Shown piece after piece: positions 24,346 to 32,956 of a DNA stretch of 64,000 bases (position 1 is its first letter; each line of letters starts with the position of its first letter). The notes under the pieces were generated by a model. It worked only from the letters and a program-made list of their open reading frames with translations. It searched no databases and was not told where the DNA came from. Origin of the DNA: Aliitabrizicola sp041905595. GTDB lineage: Bacteria > Pseudomonadota > Alphaproteobacteria > Rhodobacterales > Rhodobacteraceae. The stretch lies in NCBI GenBank assembly GCA_041905595.1, contig JAYRKT010000022.1:1-64000 (forward strand). The letters run 5' to 3'. The translations under genes were made by a program, and so were the position numbers.

Positions 24346-24804
24346 ACGGATAGAGCTTCCATATATCTCTCGGCTCCTTGTCTGCGTTTGTAAAAAATCC
24401 GCGGGGGGCGCGGCCCTTGGGCCGCGGCGGGGGCGGACAGCCCCCGCATCTGAACCTCCGCGCCTGCAGGCGCGGAGGTGAGGCAAAGGACTTCGCGTGT
24501 GGCCCCGCCTCGCGCGGCCGGTCGGCATCAGTGGCAAGTCAGACGGGCGCCGATGTCGTTGGCGCAGACGGCCAGTCTGGCCCGGGCCAAAACCATGAGA
24601 GCGGAGAAAAGCAGGACAACGGTCTTCGTGGTGCGACTGCTCCCCTTGGAAATCGGACGTGGCGCCCCAATCCCGGGCACCACTGCCATCCAATCGCGCG
24701 ATCGCGTCCGCGCGCTATCCAGATTGTGAAGGTCCGGGGATCTCACATCCCGCCTGGGCAGCAGATCGTCCCGCACGTCAGATACCGTTGCCGGGCGACC
24801 TCAT
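24346..24804. other. Intergenic tract, hairpins then no gene
   Basis: About 460 bases between the EF-hand gene and putR, both ending here. The first third contains three GC-rich hairpins (24410-24478). The rest, 24480-24804, shows no supported gene; one minus-strand frame contains a hydrophobic stretch but no start or family match. Confidence 0.6.
24410..24478. repeat. Three consecutive GC-rich hairpins
   Basis: Stem 1 is GCGGCCC-TT-GGGCCGC (24410-24425), stem 2 GCGGGGG-CGGACAG-CCCCCGC (24427-24447), and stem 3 a perfect 24-base palindrome at 24455-24478 with arms CCTCCGCGCCTG / CAGGCGCGGAGG. It sits between convergent genes, as REP-like elements and bidirectional terminators do. No U-tract follows, so factor-independent termination is not assured. 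Confidence 0.55.
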
Positions 24805-25263
24805 TCAGGCGGTTTCCTTGACCGCCTCCATGGCCACATAGGTCGAGGTCGACGCCACATATGGCAGGGCCGAGATCCGCTCGGCCAGCACGCGGCGGTA
24901 GGATTGTATGTCGGTCGTGCGCACCTTCATCAGGTAGTCGAAGCGGCTGGCGATCATGTGGCATTCCTCGATCTCGGGCACCGCCAGCACCGCACGGTTG
25001 AAGGCCTGAAGCGCGGCCTCGCGAGTGTCGGACAGCTTGACCTCGACAAAGGCGACATGCGCCTCACCCATGCGGACGTGGTCCAGTACGGCGCGATAGC
25101 CGGTGATCACCCCTTGCTCTTCCAACCGTTTGAGCCGCGCCTGCACGGGCGATTTGGACAGACCGACCCGTCGCGCCAGTTCCACCGCAGGAATCCGCCC
25201 TTCGGTCTCCAGCACTCTCAACATCGCCCGGTCAAAATCATCCAGATCAAAGGCTGATGGCAT
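24805..25263 (-). CDS. putR: Lrp/AsnC-family regulator, PutR-like
   Basis: A 152-residue Lrp-type regulator: N-terminal helix-turn-helix (AMLRVLETEGRIPAVELARR, VGLSKSPVQARLKRLEEQGV) and a C-terminal RAM effector domain (VAFVEVKL, FDYLMKVRTTDIQSYRRVL). It is divergent from putA with 104 bases between. In Rhodobacter an Lrp-like PutR placed this way activates putA in response to proline; the same role is inferred. The start at 25263 is chosen because GGGGA is seven bases upstream; an ATG two codons earlier touches the ribosome site. Confidence 0.88.
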   Translation of the reverse strand: MPSAFDLDDFDRAMLRVLETEGRIPAVELARRVGLSKSPVQARLKRLEEQGVITGYRAVLDHVRMGEAHVAFVEVKLSDTREAALQAFNRAVLAVPEIEECHMIASRFDYLMKVRTTDIQSYRRVLAERISALPYVASTSTYVAMEAVKETA

Positions 25264-25288
25264 CGTCATTCCCCGAAAGAACGGTCTG

Positions 25289-25331
25289 ATCGCCCGCACG
25301 AAAGCAATCATCAGGAAAATCGCCCGCACGA
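25289..25331. promoter_or_regulatory. 13-base direct repeats in putR-putA promoter
   Basis: ATCGCCCGCACGA occurs at 25289-25301 and again at 25319-25331, exactly 30 bases apart, about three helical turns, between putR and putA. The spacing would place both on one DNA face, as expected for an oligomeric Lrp-type activator. The repeats are seen directly; PutR binding is inference. Confidence 0.5.
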
Positions 25332-25367
25332 TCCCGTGTATCCTGCCGCAAAGGACAGGAGCCCGCA

Positions 25368-28300
25368 ATGCCCGCCCGCGCGACTGAAACTGACCCGTGG
25401 ACCACCATCACTGCCGCTTCCCTGGCTGAGGAGGCGCCACTCGTCCGACGGCTGATCTCTGACGCCGCGCTCGACGCCGCCGCCCGTGCGCGCATCACCA
25501 CGGCCGGGGCCGATCTCGTCAGTCGAATCCGCGCCTCGACCCGGCCGGGATTGATGGAAGTATTCCTCGCAGAGTACGGCCTTTCCACCGACGAGGGCAT
25601 CGCGCTCATGTGTCTGGCTGAAGCCCTGCTGCGGGTGCCCGATGCCCAGACGATGGACGCGCTGATCGAGGACAAGATCGCCCCGTCGGACTGGGGCCGG
25701 CATCTTGGGCAGTCCTCCTCCTCGCTGGTCAACGCCTCCACCTGGGCGCTGATGCTGACCGGCCGGGTTCTCGACGACCGCGAGCCGGGCGTCGTCGGCC
25801 ATCTTCGCGCCGCCGTGCGCCGGTTGGGCGAGCCGGTGATCCGCACCGCCGTCGCCCGCGCCATGAAAGAAATGGGCCGCCAGTTCGTTCTCGGGGAAAC
25901 GATCAACTCCGCCATGACCCGCGCCGAGGAACTGGAGGCCAAGGGCTATACCTACAGCTATGACATGCTGGGCGAGGCCGCCCGCACCGCCGCTGATGCC
26001 AAGCGCTACGAGGCAGCCTATGCGGCGGCGATCCGCGCCATCGGCAAGGCGGCCAAGGGCGACGACATCCGCGCCAATCCCGGCATCTCGGTCAAGCTCT
26101 CGGCGCTGCATCCGCGCTACGAGATCGCCAAGCGGGACCGGGTTCTGGCGGAGCTGGTGCCGCGTGTCCTGTCGCTGGCCCGTCTCGCCAAGGAGTCCCG
26201 TCTCGGCTTCAACATCGACGCGGAAGAGGCCGACCGCCTCGCTTTGTCGCTCGAGGTGATCGAGGCGGTTCTGTCCGACCCAAGCCTGGCCGGCTGGACC
26301 GGCTTCGGCGTGGTCGCGCAGGCCTATGGTCGCCGGGCCGGGGCGGTCATCGACTGGCTCCACTCGCTGGCCATCCGGCTGGACCGCAAGATCATGGTTC
26401 GGCTGGTGAAGGGCGCCTATTGGGATGCCGAGGTGAAGCGGGCGCAGGTGCTCGGCCTCGCCTCTTTCCCGGTCTTCACCCGCAAGCAGGCCACCGATGT
26501 CAGCTACATCGCCAATGCCCGCAAGCTTCTGGGCATGACCGACCGCATCTATCCCCAATTCGCCACCCACAACGCCCATACCGTCGCCGCGATCCTCGAC
26601 ATGGCAAAGGACAAGGCTGCGTTCGAATTCCAGCGCCTGCACGGCATGGGCGAGCGCCTGCATGACCTCGTGCTGACCGACAACGGCACGCGCTGTCGCA
26701 TCTATGCCCCGGTCGGCGCGCATCGCGACCTGCTGGCCTATCTCGTGCGGCGGCTCTTGGAGAACGGCGCCAACTCGTCCTTCGTCCATCAGATCGTCGA
26801 TGCCGAGGTTCCGCCCGAGGTCGTCGCCGCCTGCCCGCTGACTGCGATGGAGGCGATGGACCCGGTCGTGAACCCGGCGATCCCGCCGGGACCGCAGCTT
26901 TTTGCGCCGCGCCCGAACTCCACCGGGCAGGACCTGACCGACCTGACCGACCTCGCCGCGATCGAGGCCGCACGCGCGCCACACATCGACCACCCGTTCG
27001 AGGCGCGCCCGATGCTGGCCGGCCCCGCCTCGGGCGGAAAGCGGACGGTCATCACCAACCCCGCCACCGGCGCGGTCGCCGGTCACGTCCTGCCCGCCCT
27101 GCCCTCGGACGTGGAGGAAGCGCTGTCCTTGGCTGAAGCCTGGGCCGCAGCCCCTGCCGAGCGCGCAACCGTCCTGTCACGGGCCGCCTTGCTCTACGAG
27201 CAGAACCTCGGCCCGATCTTCGCCCTGCTGGCTCGCGAGGCGGGCAAGAACCTGCCCGATGCGGTGTCCGAATTGCGCGAGGCTGTGGATTTCCTGCATT
27301 ACTACGCGGCGCAGGCGCAGGCCGTGCGTGCACCGGCCCGCGGCATTTTCGCCTGCATCAGCCCGTGGAACTTCCCTTTGGCGATCTTCACCGGGCAGAT
27401 CGCCGCCGCCCTTGCCGCCGGGAATGCCGTGCTGGCGAAGCCCGCCGAACAGACCCCGCTGATCGCTGCTATCTCCGTGTCACTGCTCCATGAGGCGGGC
27501 GTGCCGAAGACTGCGCTGCAACTCCTGCCCGGCGACGGATCCGTCGGCGCGGCGCTGACCCGCGATCCGCGGGTGGCGGGCGTAGCCTTCACCGGCTCGA
27601 CCGAAACTGCGCATATCATCCGCCGCAGTATGGCCGACCACCTTGACCCGACGGCGCCGCTGATCGCCGAGACCGGCGGGCTGAACGCGATGATCGTCGA
27701 CTCGACGGCACTGCCTGAACAGGCGGTACGCGATGTGCTCGCCTCGGCCTTCCAGTCGGCAGGCCAGCGCTGTTCGGCGCTCCGCTGCCTCTACCTGCAG
27801 GAGGACATCGCAGAAACGGTGCAGGAGATGCTCATCGGCGCGATGGACGAGCTGACCATCGGCGATCCCTGGCACCTTTCGACAGATATAGGTCCGGTCA
27901 TCGACGCCGAGGCGCAATCCGGCATCCGCGCCTATATCGAGGCCGCCCGTGCCGAGCGCCGGGTGCTCAAGGAACTCCATGCCCCGCGCAAGGGGACATT
28001 CATTCCCCCGACCGTGCTGCGCGTAAAGGGCATCGAGGATATGCCGCGCGAGATCTTCGGCCCGGTCCTGCACATTGCCACTTTCCGCGCCGCCGACCTC
28101 GACAAGGTGGTCGCCGCGGTGAATGCCACCGGCTACGGACTGACCTTCGGGCTGCACACCCGCATCGACGACCGGGTGCAGAAGATCGTCGAGGATGTCC
28201 ATGCCGGCAACCTCTACGTCAACCGCAACCAGATCGGCGCAGTGGTCGGCAGCCAGCCCTTCGGCGGTGAGGGTCTGTCAGGCACCGGCCCGAAGGCGGG

Positions 28301-28817
28301 TGGGCCGAACTACCTGCCCCGTTTCACCCGGAGCGCAGCGGATGCGGCAAGCGAAGACGGAGCTTCCACCTCTGCCGCAGCCGCTCAGGCCGCCATCGCC
28401 ACTGCCGCACTGGAGGAACGGTCGGACGAGACACTGGAGCTTCCAGGCCCGACGGGAGAATCGAACCGCCTCGCGCTATCGGCCCGTGCGCCGGTCCTCT
28501 GCGTTGGCCCGGGCGTGGCGGCGGCCGATCGGCAGGCGCAGGCGATCCGCGCCCTAGGCGGGCGCGCCGCCGTCGCGCCCGGCCTGCCGCCCGAGGCGCT
28601 TGCGACGCTCGCCGGCTTCTCCGGAGCGATCCACTGGGGCAGCCCAGATCAGGCGCGGCCCTACGCGCAGGCGCTGGCGAGCCGCCCCGGCCCGATCCTG
28701 CCGCTAATCGGCGGCCTTCCCGACCTCTGCCATGCCCGGCTCGAACGGCAGGTCTGCATCGACACGACTGCGGCGGGCGGCAACGCGCGCCTTCTGTCCG
28801 AGGCCGCCGAGGCTTGA
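25368..28817 (+). CDS. putA: Bifunctional proline dehydrogenase / P5C dehydrogenase
   Basis: A 1149-residue PutA converting proline to glutamate in two steps: FAD-dependent proline oxidation, then NAD-dependent oxidation of glutamate semialdehyde. The PRODH barrel (about residues 90-480) shows NIDAEEADRLALSLE, RLVKGAYWDAEVKRAQ and TRKQATDVSYI. The ALDH domain (about 560-1000) has SPWNFPLAIFTGQI, ETGGLNAMIVDS and catalytic Cys802 (SAGQRCSALRC). The C-terminal 130 residues match the extra domain of type B PutAs. No ribbon-helix-helix is visible at the N-terminus, so it is not a self-repressing trifunctional PutA, consistent with a separate PutR. Confidence 0.95.
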   Translation: MPARATETDPWTTITAASLAEEAPLVRRLISDAALDAAARARITTAGADLVSRIRASTRPGLMEVFLAEYGLSTDEGIALMCLAEALLRVPDAQTMDALIEDKIAPSDWGRHLGQSSSSLVNASTWALMLTGRVLDDREPGVVGHLRAAVRRLGEPVIRTAVARAMKEMGRQFVLGETINSAMTRAEELEAKGYTYSYDMLGEAARTAADAKRYEAAYAAAIRAIGKAAKGDDIRANPGISVKLSALHPRYEIAKRDRVLAELVPRVLSLARLAKESRLGFNIDAEEADRLALSLEVIEAVLSDPSLAGWTGFGVVAQAYGRRAGAVIDWLHSLAIRLDRKIMVRLVKGAYWDAEVKRAQVLGLASFPVFTRKQATDVSYIANARKLLGMTDRIYPQFATHNAHTVAAILDMAKDKAAFEFQRLHGMGERLHDLVLTDNGTRCRIYAPVGAHRDLLAYLVRRLLENGANSSFVHQIVDAEVPPEVVAACPLTAMEAMDPVVNPAIPPGPQLFAPRPNSTGQDLTDLTDLAAIEAARAPHIDHPFEARPMLAGPASGGKRTVITNPATGAVAGHVLPALPSDVEEALSLAEAWAAAPAERATVLSRAALLYEQNLGPIFALLAREAGKNLPDAVSELREAVDFLHYYAAQAQAVRAPARGIFACISPWNFPLAIFTGQIAAALAAGNAVLAKPAEQTPLIAAISVSLLHEAGVPKTALQLLPGDGSVGAALTRDPRVAGVAFTGSTETAHIIRRSMADHLDPTAPLIAETGGLNAMIVDSTALPEQAVRDVLASAFQSAGQRCSALRCLYLQEDIAETVQEMLIGAMDELTIGDPWHLSTDIGPVIDAEAQSGIRAYIEAARAERRVLKELHAPRKGTFIPPTVLRVKGIEDMPREIFGPVLHIATFRAADLDKVVAAVNATGYGLTFGLHTRIDDRVQKIVEDVHAGNLYVNRNQIGAVVGSQPFGGEGLSGTGPKAGGPNYLPRFTRSAADAASEDGASTSAAAAQAAIATAALEERSDETLELPGPTGESNRLALSARAPVLCVGPGVAAADRQAQAIRALGGRAAVAPGLPPEALATLAGFSGAIHWGSPDQARPYAQALASRPGPILPLIGGLPDLCHARLERQVCIDTTAAGGNARLLSEAAEA

Positions 28818-28848
28818 CGCCCTTGCGCGGATCGGGAACGCTCATCCC

Positions 28849-29589
28849 ATGTTCCCGATCCGCGATCACAACCCTTCGGGTCGCACGCCCTACGTGACCT
28901 ATGCCCTGATCGCGCTGAATATCGCGGTCTTCCTGCTCTATTGGCCCAGTCTGACCTCTGACTATGCGGCTGCGGTTTTCTTTGATCATTGGGGGCTTGT
29001 GCCGCTCTATGTGATGGAGGGGCACGACCTGCACGGGATCCTGACCTCGATGTTCCTGCATGGCGGCTGGATGCACCTGATCGGCAACATGCTGTTTTTG
29101 CATATCTTCGGCGACAACATGGAAGATGAGATGGGCCACGTCGGCTTTCTCGCCTTCTACCTTGCCAGCGGCCTTGCTGCTGCCGCGCTTCAGATCGTCG
29201 CCGACCCCTATTCGCGCATCCCGATGGTCGGTGCCTCGGGGGCGATCGCCGGGGTAATGGGGGGCTATCTGCTGCTCTTCCCGAAGGCGCGGGTGGACGT
29301 GTTCGTCTTCTTCGTCCTGTTCTTCAAGGTCTTCCCCGTGCGCGCCTGGCTGATGCTGGGGCTGTGGTTCCTGATCCAGATCGGCAGCGGCGTCATCACC
29401 TCGCCCGCCGAGGGCGGCGTTGCCCACTGGGCCCATGCCGGCGGCTTTGTCGCGGGCGTCCTTCTCACGCTGCCGCTGTGGCTGCGCCGCGGCGGGCGAG
29501 CGTTCTGGGACCGGACCCTCGGTGCACCACCCCACCCCGCGGTGGCCTATTCCAGCAGCCGCATCCCAATTGTCCGGAGGCGCAGGTGA
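28849..29589 (+). CDS. Rhomboid-family intramembrane serine protease
   Basis: A 246-residue membrane protein with six or more helices. The rhomboid signature is intact: HLIGNMLFLHIFG, the catalytic serine in GASGAIAGVMG (Ser130) and the partner histidine in AHAGGFVAG (His196). Rhomboids cleave within transmembrane helices of other proteins; the substrate here is unknown. The start at 28849 gives the common rhomboid N-terminus (MFPIRDHNPSG). Its stop overlaps the next start as GTGA. Confidence 0.9.
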   Translation: MFPIRDHNPSGRTPYVTYALIALNIAVFLLYWPSLTSDYAAAVFFDHWGLVPLYVMEGHDLHGILTSMFLHGGWMHLIGNMLFLHIFGDNMEDEMGHVGFLAFYLASGLAAAALQIVADPYSRIPMVGASGAIAGVMGGYLLLFPKARVDVFVFFVLFFKVFPVRAWLMLGLWFLIQIGSGVITSPAEGGVAHWAHAGGFVAGVLLTLPLWLRRGGRAFWDRTLGAPPHPAVAYSSSRIPIVRRRR

Positions 29590-29945
29590 AAGGCACCTGC
29601 CACTGCGGAGCGGTCGAAATCGAAGTCACGCTCAAGGACGGATTCGCCACGGCGCGCCGCTGCGACTGCTCTTTTTGCCGCCGGCGGGGCGCAATCGCCG
29701 TCTCCGCGCGGCTCCAGGACCTGCAGGTGGTAAAAGGCGCGGACAGCCTGACGCTCTACCAATGGGGCACAAGAACCGCGAAGCACTGGTTCTGCCGGAC
29801 CTGCGGCATCTACACCCACCATCAGCGCAGGTCGAACCCAAACGAATACGGCGTCAACGTCGCGATCCTGGAGGGCGTCAACCCCCGCGACCTTGGCGAG
29901 GTTCCCTGGGCCGACGGAGTGAACCATCCGTCTGACCGAAACTGA
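29586..29945 (+). CDS. GFA-family zinc protein (Gfa/CENP-V type)
   Basis: A 119-residue protein of the glutathione-dependent formaldehyde-activating/CENP-V fold, which binds zinc through cysteines. The pattern CHCGAVEIEV, CDCSFCRRRG, CRTCGIYTHH is complete. The GTG start at 29586 overlaps the rhomboid stop and is preceded by GGAGG. The name of the family overstates its chemistry; many members have no proven formaldehyde role. It lies in a small operon with the cupin protein. Confidence 0.85.
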   Translation: MKGTCHCGAVEIEVTLKDGFATARRCDCSFCRRRGAIAVSARLQDLQVVKGADSLTLYQWGTRTAKHWFCRTCGIYTHHQRRSNPNEYGVNVAILEGVNPRDLGEVPWADGVNHPSDRN

Positions 29946-29963
29946 GCGGCGTTGGAGGCCAGA

Positions 29964-30299
29964 ATGCCCTTTCCCGATTTCATCACCAGATTCCCAGCCC
30001 TTGACGTGCCGTTCGCCGATGATGTCGTCCAGACAGCCGCCATCAGGTCGGATGCCGGACTCGTGGTGTTCTTCACCTTCCTTCGCGACATGGACCTGCC
30101 GTTTCACGCGCACGGGGCGCAGTGGGGCACGGTGGTCGAGGGCGAGATCGAGTTTACCATCGGCGACGAGACGAAAACCTATGGCCCAGGGGACAGCTAT
30201 CTCATTCCGGCCGGCGTTCGCCACGGCGCCCGGATCAAGGCCGGGACAAGGGCAATCGATGTGTTCGAAGAGGCCGACCGCTACGGATTCCGGACCTGA
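29964..30299 (+). CDS. Small cupin-domain protein
   Basis: A 111-residue single-domain cupin. Motif 1 includes the metal-type residues in FHAHGAQWGTVVEGE and motif 2 is YGPGDSYLIPAGVRHGARI; His and Glu ligands are in the usual places. It follows the GFA-type gene with 18 bases between and has TTGGAGG before its ATG. Small cupins of this kind range from isomerases to sensors, so the role is open. Confidence 0.82.
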   Translation: MPFPDFITRFPALDVPFADDVVQTAAIRSDAGLVVFFTFLRDMDLPFHAHGAQWGTVVEGEIEFTIGDETKTYGPGDSYLIPAGVRHGARIKAGTRAIDVFEEADRYGFRT

Positions 30300-30380
30300 A
30301 CGTGCCGCGACCTGTGCCTGCGTCCTTCGCAAGGCAGGTGCCGGCGCGGCTGCCCTCCTCCCCCTAAAAAGGCGCACTGG

Positions 30381-30989
30381 TCAGCGCGTCAGCGCGTCCA
30401 GATGGGCGTGTGCGCCCAGGATGTGCTGACGCAGGATGTCGCAAGCTTCATCGGTCCGACCGCCAACATAGGCCGTCACGATTGCCTCATGCTCGGCCAG
30501 CCAGCGATCGGTCTGCGAGGCGAGGCTGTCGTAGCCGCTCGCGTAGAGAGCGCAGCTTGTCCGGAGTTCCTCGACGATCGACAGTTGACGAGGCCGCGCG
30601 GCGGGCCGGTAAAGCGCCAGATGGAAGTCCCGGTCGCCCGCCTGCCAACCCGGCCGCCCGGCCTCAAGCGAGGATTTCCGCAGGACATATTCGATGTCCG
30701 AATGATCCGCCGTGGTGGCCTTCTCCATGGCGCGGGACAGCAGATCGCATTCCAACATAAGTCGCAGATCCCGGATCTCGACCAGATCCTCTCGTGTCAG
30801 CCGGACGACCCTTGCCCCCTTGCCGGGGATCACTTCGACAAGCCGCTCGGACGCAAGGCTTTGCAGGGCGTCACGCACCGGGATGCGGCTGACGCCATAG
30901 GCCTGGGCAAGTTCGGTCTGGGAAAGGACCGCGCCGGGGGCAAAGCGGCCCCCAAGGATCGCAGCCCGGATCCGGTCGGCAAGAGCCAT
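30381..30989 (-). CDS. GntR-family regulator (FCD type)
   Basis: A 202-residue regulator with an N-terminal winged helix (LSQTELAQAYGVSRIPVRDAL) and a C-terminal FCD ligand-binding helical domain with likely metal/ligand residues in DFHLALYR and EHEAIVTAYVGG. The start at 30989 has AGGA seven bases upstream; two earlier in-frame ATGs would include the palindromic operator in the coding region. It is divergent from an OsmC-family gene, with a GTATAC-type palindrome between, consistent with the FadR/VanR subgroup binding site. Confidence 0.87.
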   Translation of the reverse strand: MALADRIRAAILGGRFAPGAVLSQTELAQAYGVSRIPVRDALQSLASERLVEVIPGKGARVVRLTREDLVEIRDLRLMLECDLLSRAMEKATTADHSDIEYVLRKSSLEAGRPGWQAGDRDFHLALYRPAARPRQLSIVEELRTSCALYASGYDSLASQTDRWLAEHEAIVTAYVGGRTDEACDILRQHILGAHAHLDALTR

Positions 30990-31010
30990 TGGCATATCCT
31001 TTGCTTGTCT

Positions 31011-31024
31011 GTATACACGTATAC
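31011..31024. promoter_or_regulatory. GntR-type palindromic operator
   Basis: GTATACACGTATAC is a 14-base palindrome (GTATAC-AC-GTATAC) between the divergent GntR and OsmC genes. GTATAC-type arms are familiar from FCD-class GntR regulators. The element lies 21 bases upstream of the regulator start and 27 bases upstream of the OsmC start. Confidence 0.6.
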
Positions 31025-31051
31025 GACTCATCTGCCAGACAGGGCAAGCCG

Positions 31052-31516
31052 ATGGAACACTCTTATTCCTCGCGGATCGTCTGGACGGGGAACCGGGGAA
31101 CGGGAACCTCTGGCTACCGCGCCTATGACCGCACCTGGGACATCGCCGTGCCCGGCAAGCCGGTCGTTTCCTGTTCGAACGATCCGCTTCTGGGCGGAGA
31201 TCCGGGGAAAATGAACCCCGAGGATCTTCTGCTGTCGGCTTTGGCGGCCTGCCACATGCTTTGGTATCTGCACTATGCAGCCGATGCCGGGATCACGGTG
31301 ACCGACTACTCGGATGACCCGATCGGCATAAGTGAAGTTTCGACCGGCGGGGCCGGGCGTTTTTCAGCGGCCATCCTGCGCCCGCATGTCATCCTGCGTC
31401 CGGGTGCCGACCGGAGCACCGCAGAAGCCATCCACCACCGCATTCATGAGGTGTGTTTCATCGCGCGGTCGGTCAACTTCCCGATCCGCTATGAACCGAC
31501 CTTTGAGGTTGCCTGA
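31052..31516 (+). CDS. OsmC-family peroxidase-like protein
   Basis: A 154-residue OsmC/Ohr-fold protein, a family that reduces organic hydroperoxides with two reactive cysteines. Cysteines occur in SALAACHMLWYLH and HEVCFIARSVNFP, the expected peroxidatic and resolving positions. The N-terminal Arg/Glu pocket residues (GKMNPEDLLLSAL) are also present. It is divergent from a GntR regulator across a palindromic operator. Confidence 0.87.
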   Translation: MEHSYSSRIVWTGNRGTGTSGYRAYDRTWDIAVPGKPVVSCSNDPLLGGDPGKMNPEDLLLSALAACHMLWYLHYAADAGITVTDYSDDPIGISEVSTGGAGRFSAAILRPHVILRPGADRSTAEAIHHRIHEVCFIARSVNFPIRYEPTFEVA

Positions 31517-31533
31517 AACCGAAACGCCCCGCG

Positions 31534-32322
31534 TCACTCGCCGCGGATGATCTTGCGGAAGCCTTCGAACAGTTCGCCGTTGCCGACGATTACCGCGCCC
31601 TTCTCGAGCGGGTCGTCGCCCTCGCGGATCCCCGAGACAAAGCCACCCGCCTCGCGGACGAGCAGCATGCCCGCGGCCATGTCCCAGGCGTTGATGCCGC
31701 GCTCCCAATAGCCGTCATACCGGCCGGCCGCGACATAGGCGAGGTCGAGCGCCGCCGAACCCCACCGCCGCACGCCGGCACAGACCGGCATCAGCCGGGC
31801 CAGGTCCTGCAGCGTCGCAGGCAGCGTGCCGCGCCCGCCAAAGGGGACGCCAGTTGCAAAGATCGCCTCGATCATGTGACGGCGCCCTGACACGCGGATG
31901 CGCATGTCGTTCAGCCAGGCTCCGGCACCCTTCTCGGCCACGAACATCTCGTCCTTCGCCGGGTCGTAGACCACGCCCGCGACGATCTCGCCCTTGTGCT
32001 GAAGCGCGATAGACACCGCCCAGTGAGGCAGGCCGTGCAGGAAGTTGGTCGTCCCATCCAGCGGATCGACGATCCAGCGCCGCGTCGGATCCTCGCCATC
32101 CGCTCCGCCGGTTTCCTCGCCCAGCCAGCCATAGGTCGGGCGACCGCCAAGGAGTTCCTCCTTGATGATCCGCTCGGCCTCGCGGTCGGCCTTCGACACG
32201 AAATCGCCCGGTCCCTTGGACGAGACCTGCAGGTTCTCGACCTCGCGGAAGTCCTTCACGAGGCTGCGGCCCGCCTTGCGGGCGGCCTTGATCATCAGGT
32301 TGAGGTTGGCGCTGCCCTGCAT
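31534..32322 (-). CDS. suhB: Inositol monophosphatase family protein
   Basis: A 262-residue Mg-dependent phosphatase of the SuhB/IMPase type. Metal-binding segments are GEETGG, WIVDPLDGTTNFLHG and the late GINAWDMAAGMLLVREAGG, all complete. In bacteria SuhB also contributes to rRNA transcription antitermination; which role applies here is not visible. The start at 32322 follows GGAG and matches the family N-terminus (SANLNLMIKAARKAG); the open frame continues upstream but is not homologous. Confidence 0.9.
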   Translation of the reverse strand: MQGSANLNLMIKAARKAGRSLVKDFREVENLQVSSKGPGDFVSKADREAERIIKEELLGGRPTYGWLGEETGGADGEDPTRRWIVDPLDGTTNFLHGLPHWAVSIALQHKGEIVAGVVYDPAKDEMFVAEKGAGAWLNDMRIRVSGRRHMIEAIFATGVPFGGRGTLPATLQDLARLMPVCAGVRRWGSAALDLAYVAAGRYDGYWERGINAWDMAAGMLLVREAGGFVSGIREGDDPLEKGAVIVGNGELFEGFRKIIRGE

Positions 32323-32470
32323 GGCGATCGGCTCCGGGTTGTCAGGGCGTGCGTATAGGCGGGATGGGGTGCGAAGGAAAGGGGGACGGTGCTGGTTGGA
32401 ACCACCGAGCCCTTGGAGGAGATTCACAAATGCCCTAATGATGGGTTGTCCGTCCCAAGGAGTTTCATCA

Positions 32471-32914
32471 ATGAAATCGACAGTACTCGCCCTTCCACTT
32501 GTCGCTTGTGCCGCGCTGGCGGCCTGTGTGCCGACGACGACCGCCACCCCTTATCCCGCGGTCGCGCAGCAGACTGTCTTTGACGGCACGATCACCAACG
32601 TCCAGCAGGTCGTCCAAACCAATCCGAACAGCCAGATGGCCGGCGCGGTTGTCGGCGGTATCGCCGGCGGGCTGATCGGCAACCAGTTCGGCAACGGCAC
32701 CGGCAAGGATGTGATGACTGGCCTTGGCGCTGCTGCCGGGATGGCTGCCGGTTCGAATATGGCCGCCGCGAACTCGCGCACGACTGCGCTGCAATGGACC
32801 GTACGCCTGGATGACGGGCGCTCGATTGCAGTGGTCCAGAACCAGAACTTCAAGGTCGGACAGCGCGTGAAGGTGCAGTTCACCGGCAACGGCGGCGCAC
32901 GGATCATCGGCTGA
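32471..32914 (+). CDS. SlyB-like glycine-zipper lipoprotein
   Basis: A 147-residue outer-membrane-type lipoprotein. A signal peptide with lipobox LAAC (Cys at about residue 18) is followed by a short linker, a glycine-zipper 2TM element (AGAVVGGIAGGLIGNQFGNG) and a C-terminal beta domain (WTVRLDDGRSIAVVQ, FKVGQRVKVQFTG). This is the layout of SlyB/17-kDa antigen proteins, which stabilise the outer membrane. Divergent from suhB with about 150 bases between. Confidence 0.85.
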   Translation: MKSTVLALPLVACAALAACVPTTTATPYPAVAQQTVFDGTITNVQQVVQTNPNSQMAGAVVGGIAGGLIGNQFGNGTGKDVMTGLGAAAGMAAGSNMAAANSRTTALQWTVRLDDGRSIAVVQNQNFKVGQRVKVQFTGNGGARIIG

Positions 32915-32931
32915 TCAGGCGACGACGTGTG

Positions 32932-32956
32932 GCGCGCCGGCCAGTGGGCGGCGCGC
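32932..32956. terminator. Hairpin between convergent genes
   Basis: GCGCGCC (32932-32938) pairs with GGCGCGC (32950-32956) around an 11-base loop, between the convergent SlyB-like and MFS genes. No clear T-run follows on either strand, so its role as a terminator is only suggested by position. Confidence 0.35.

Noticed and set aside
24528..24776. Minus-strand frame with a hydrophobic stretch resembling a signal peptide
   Set aside because: The mature part would be about a dozen residues, no start codon with ribosome site, no family; treated as non-coding.
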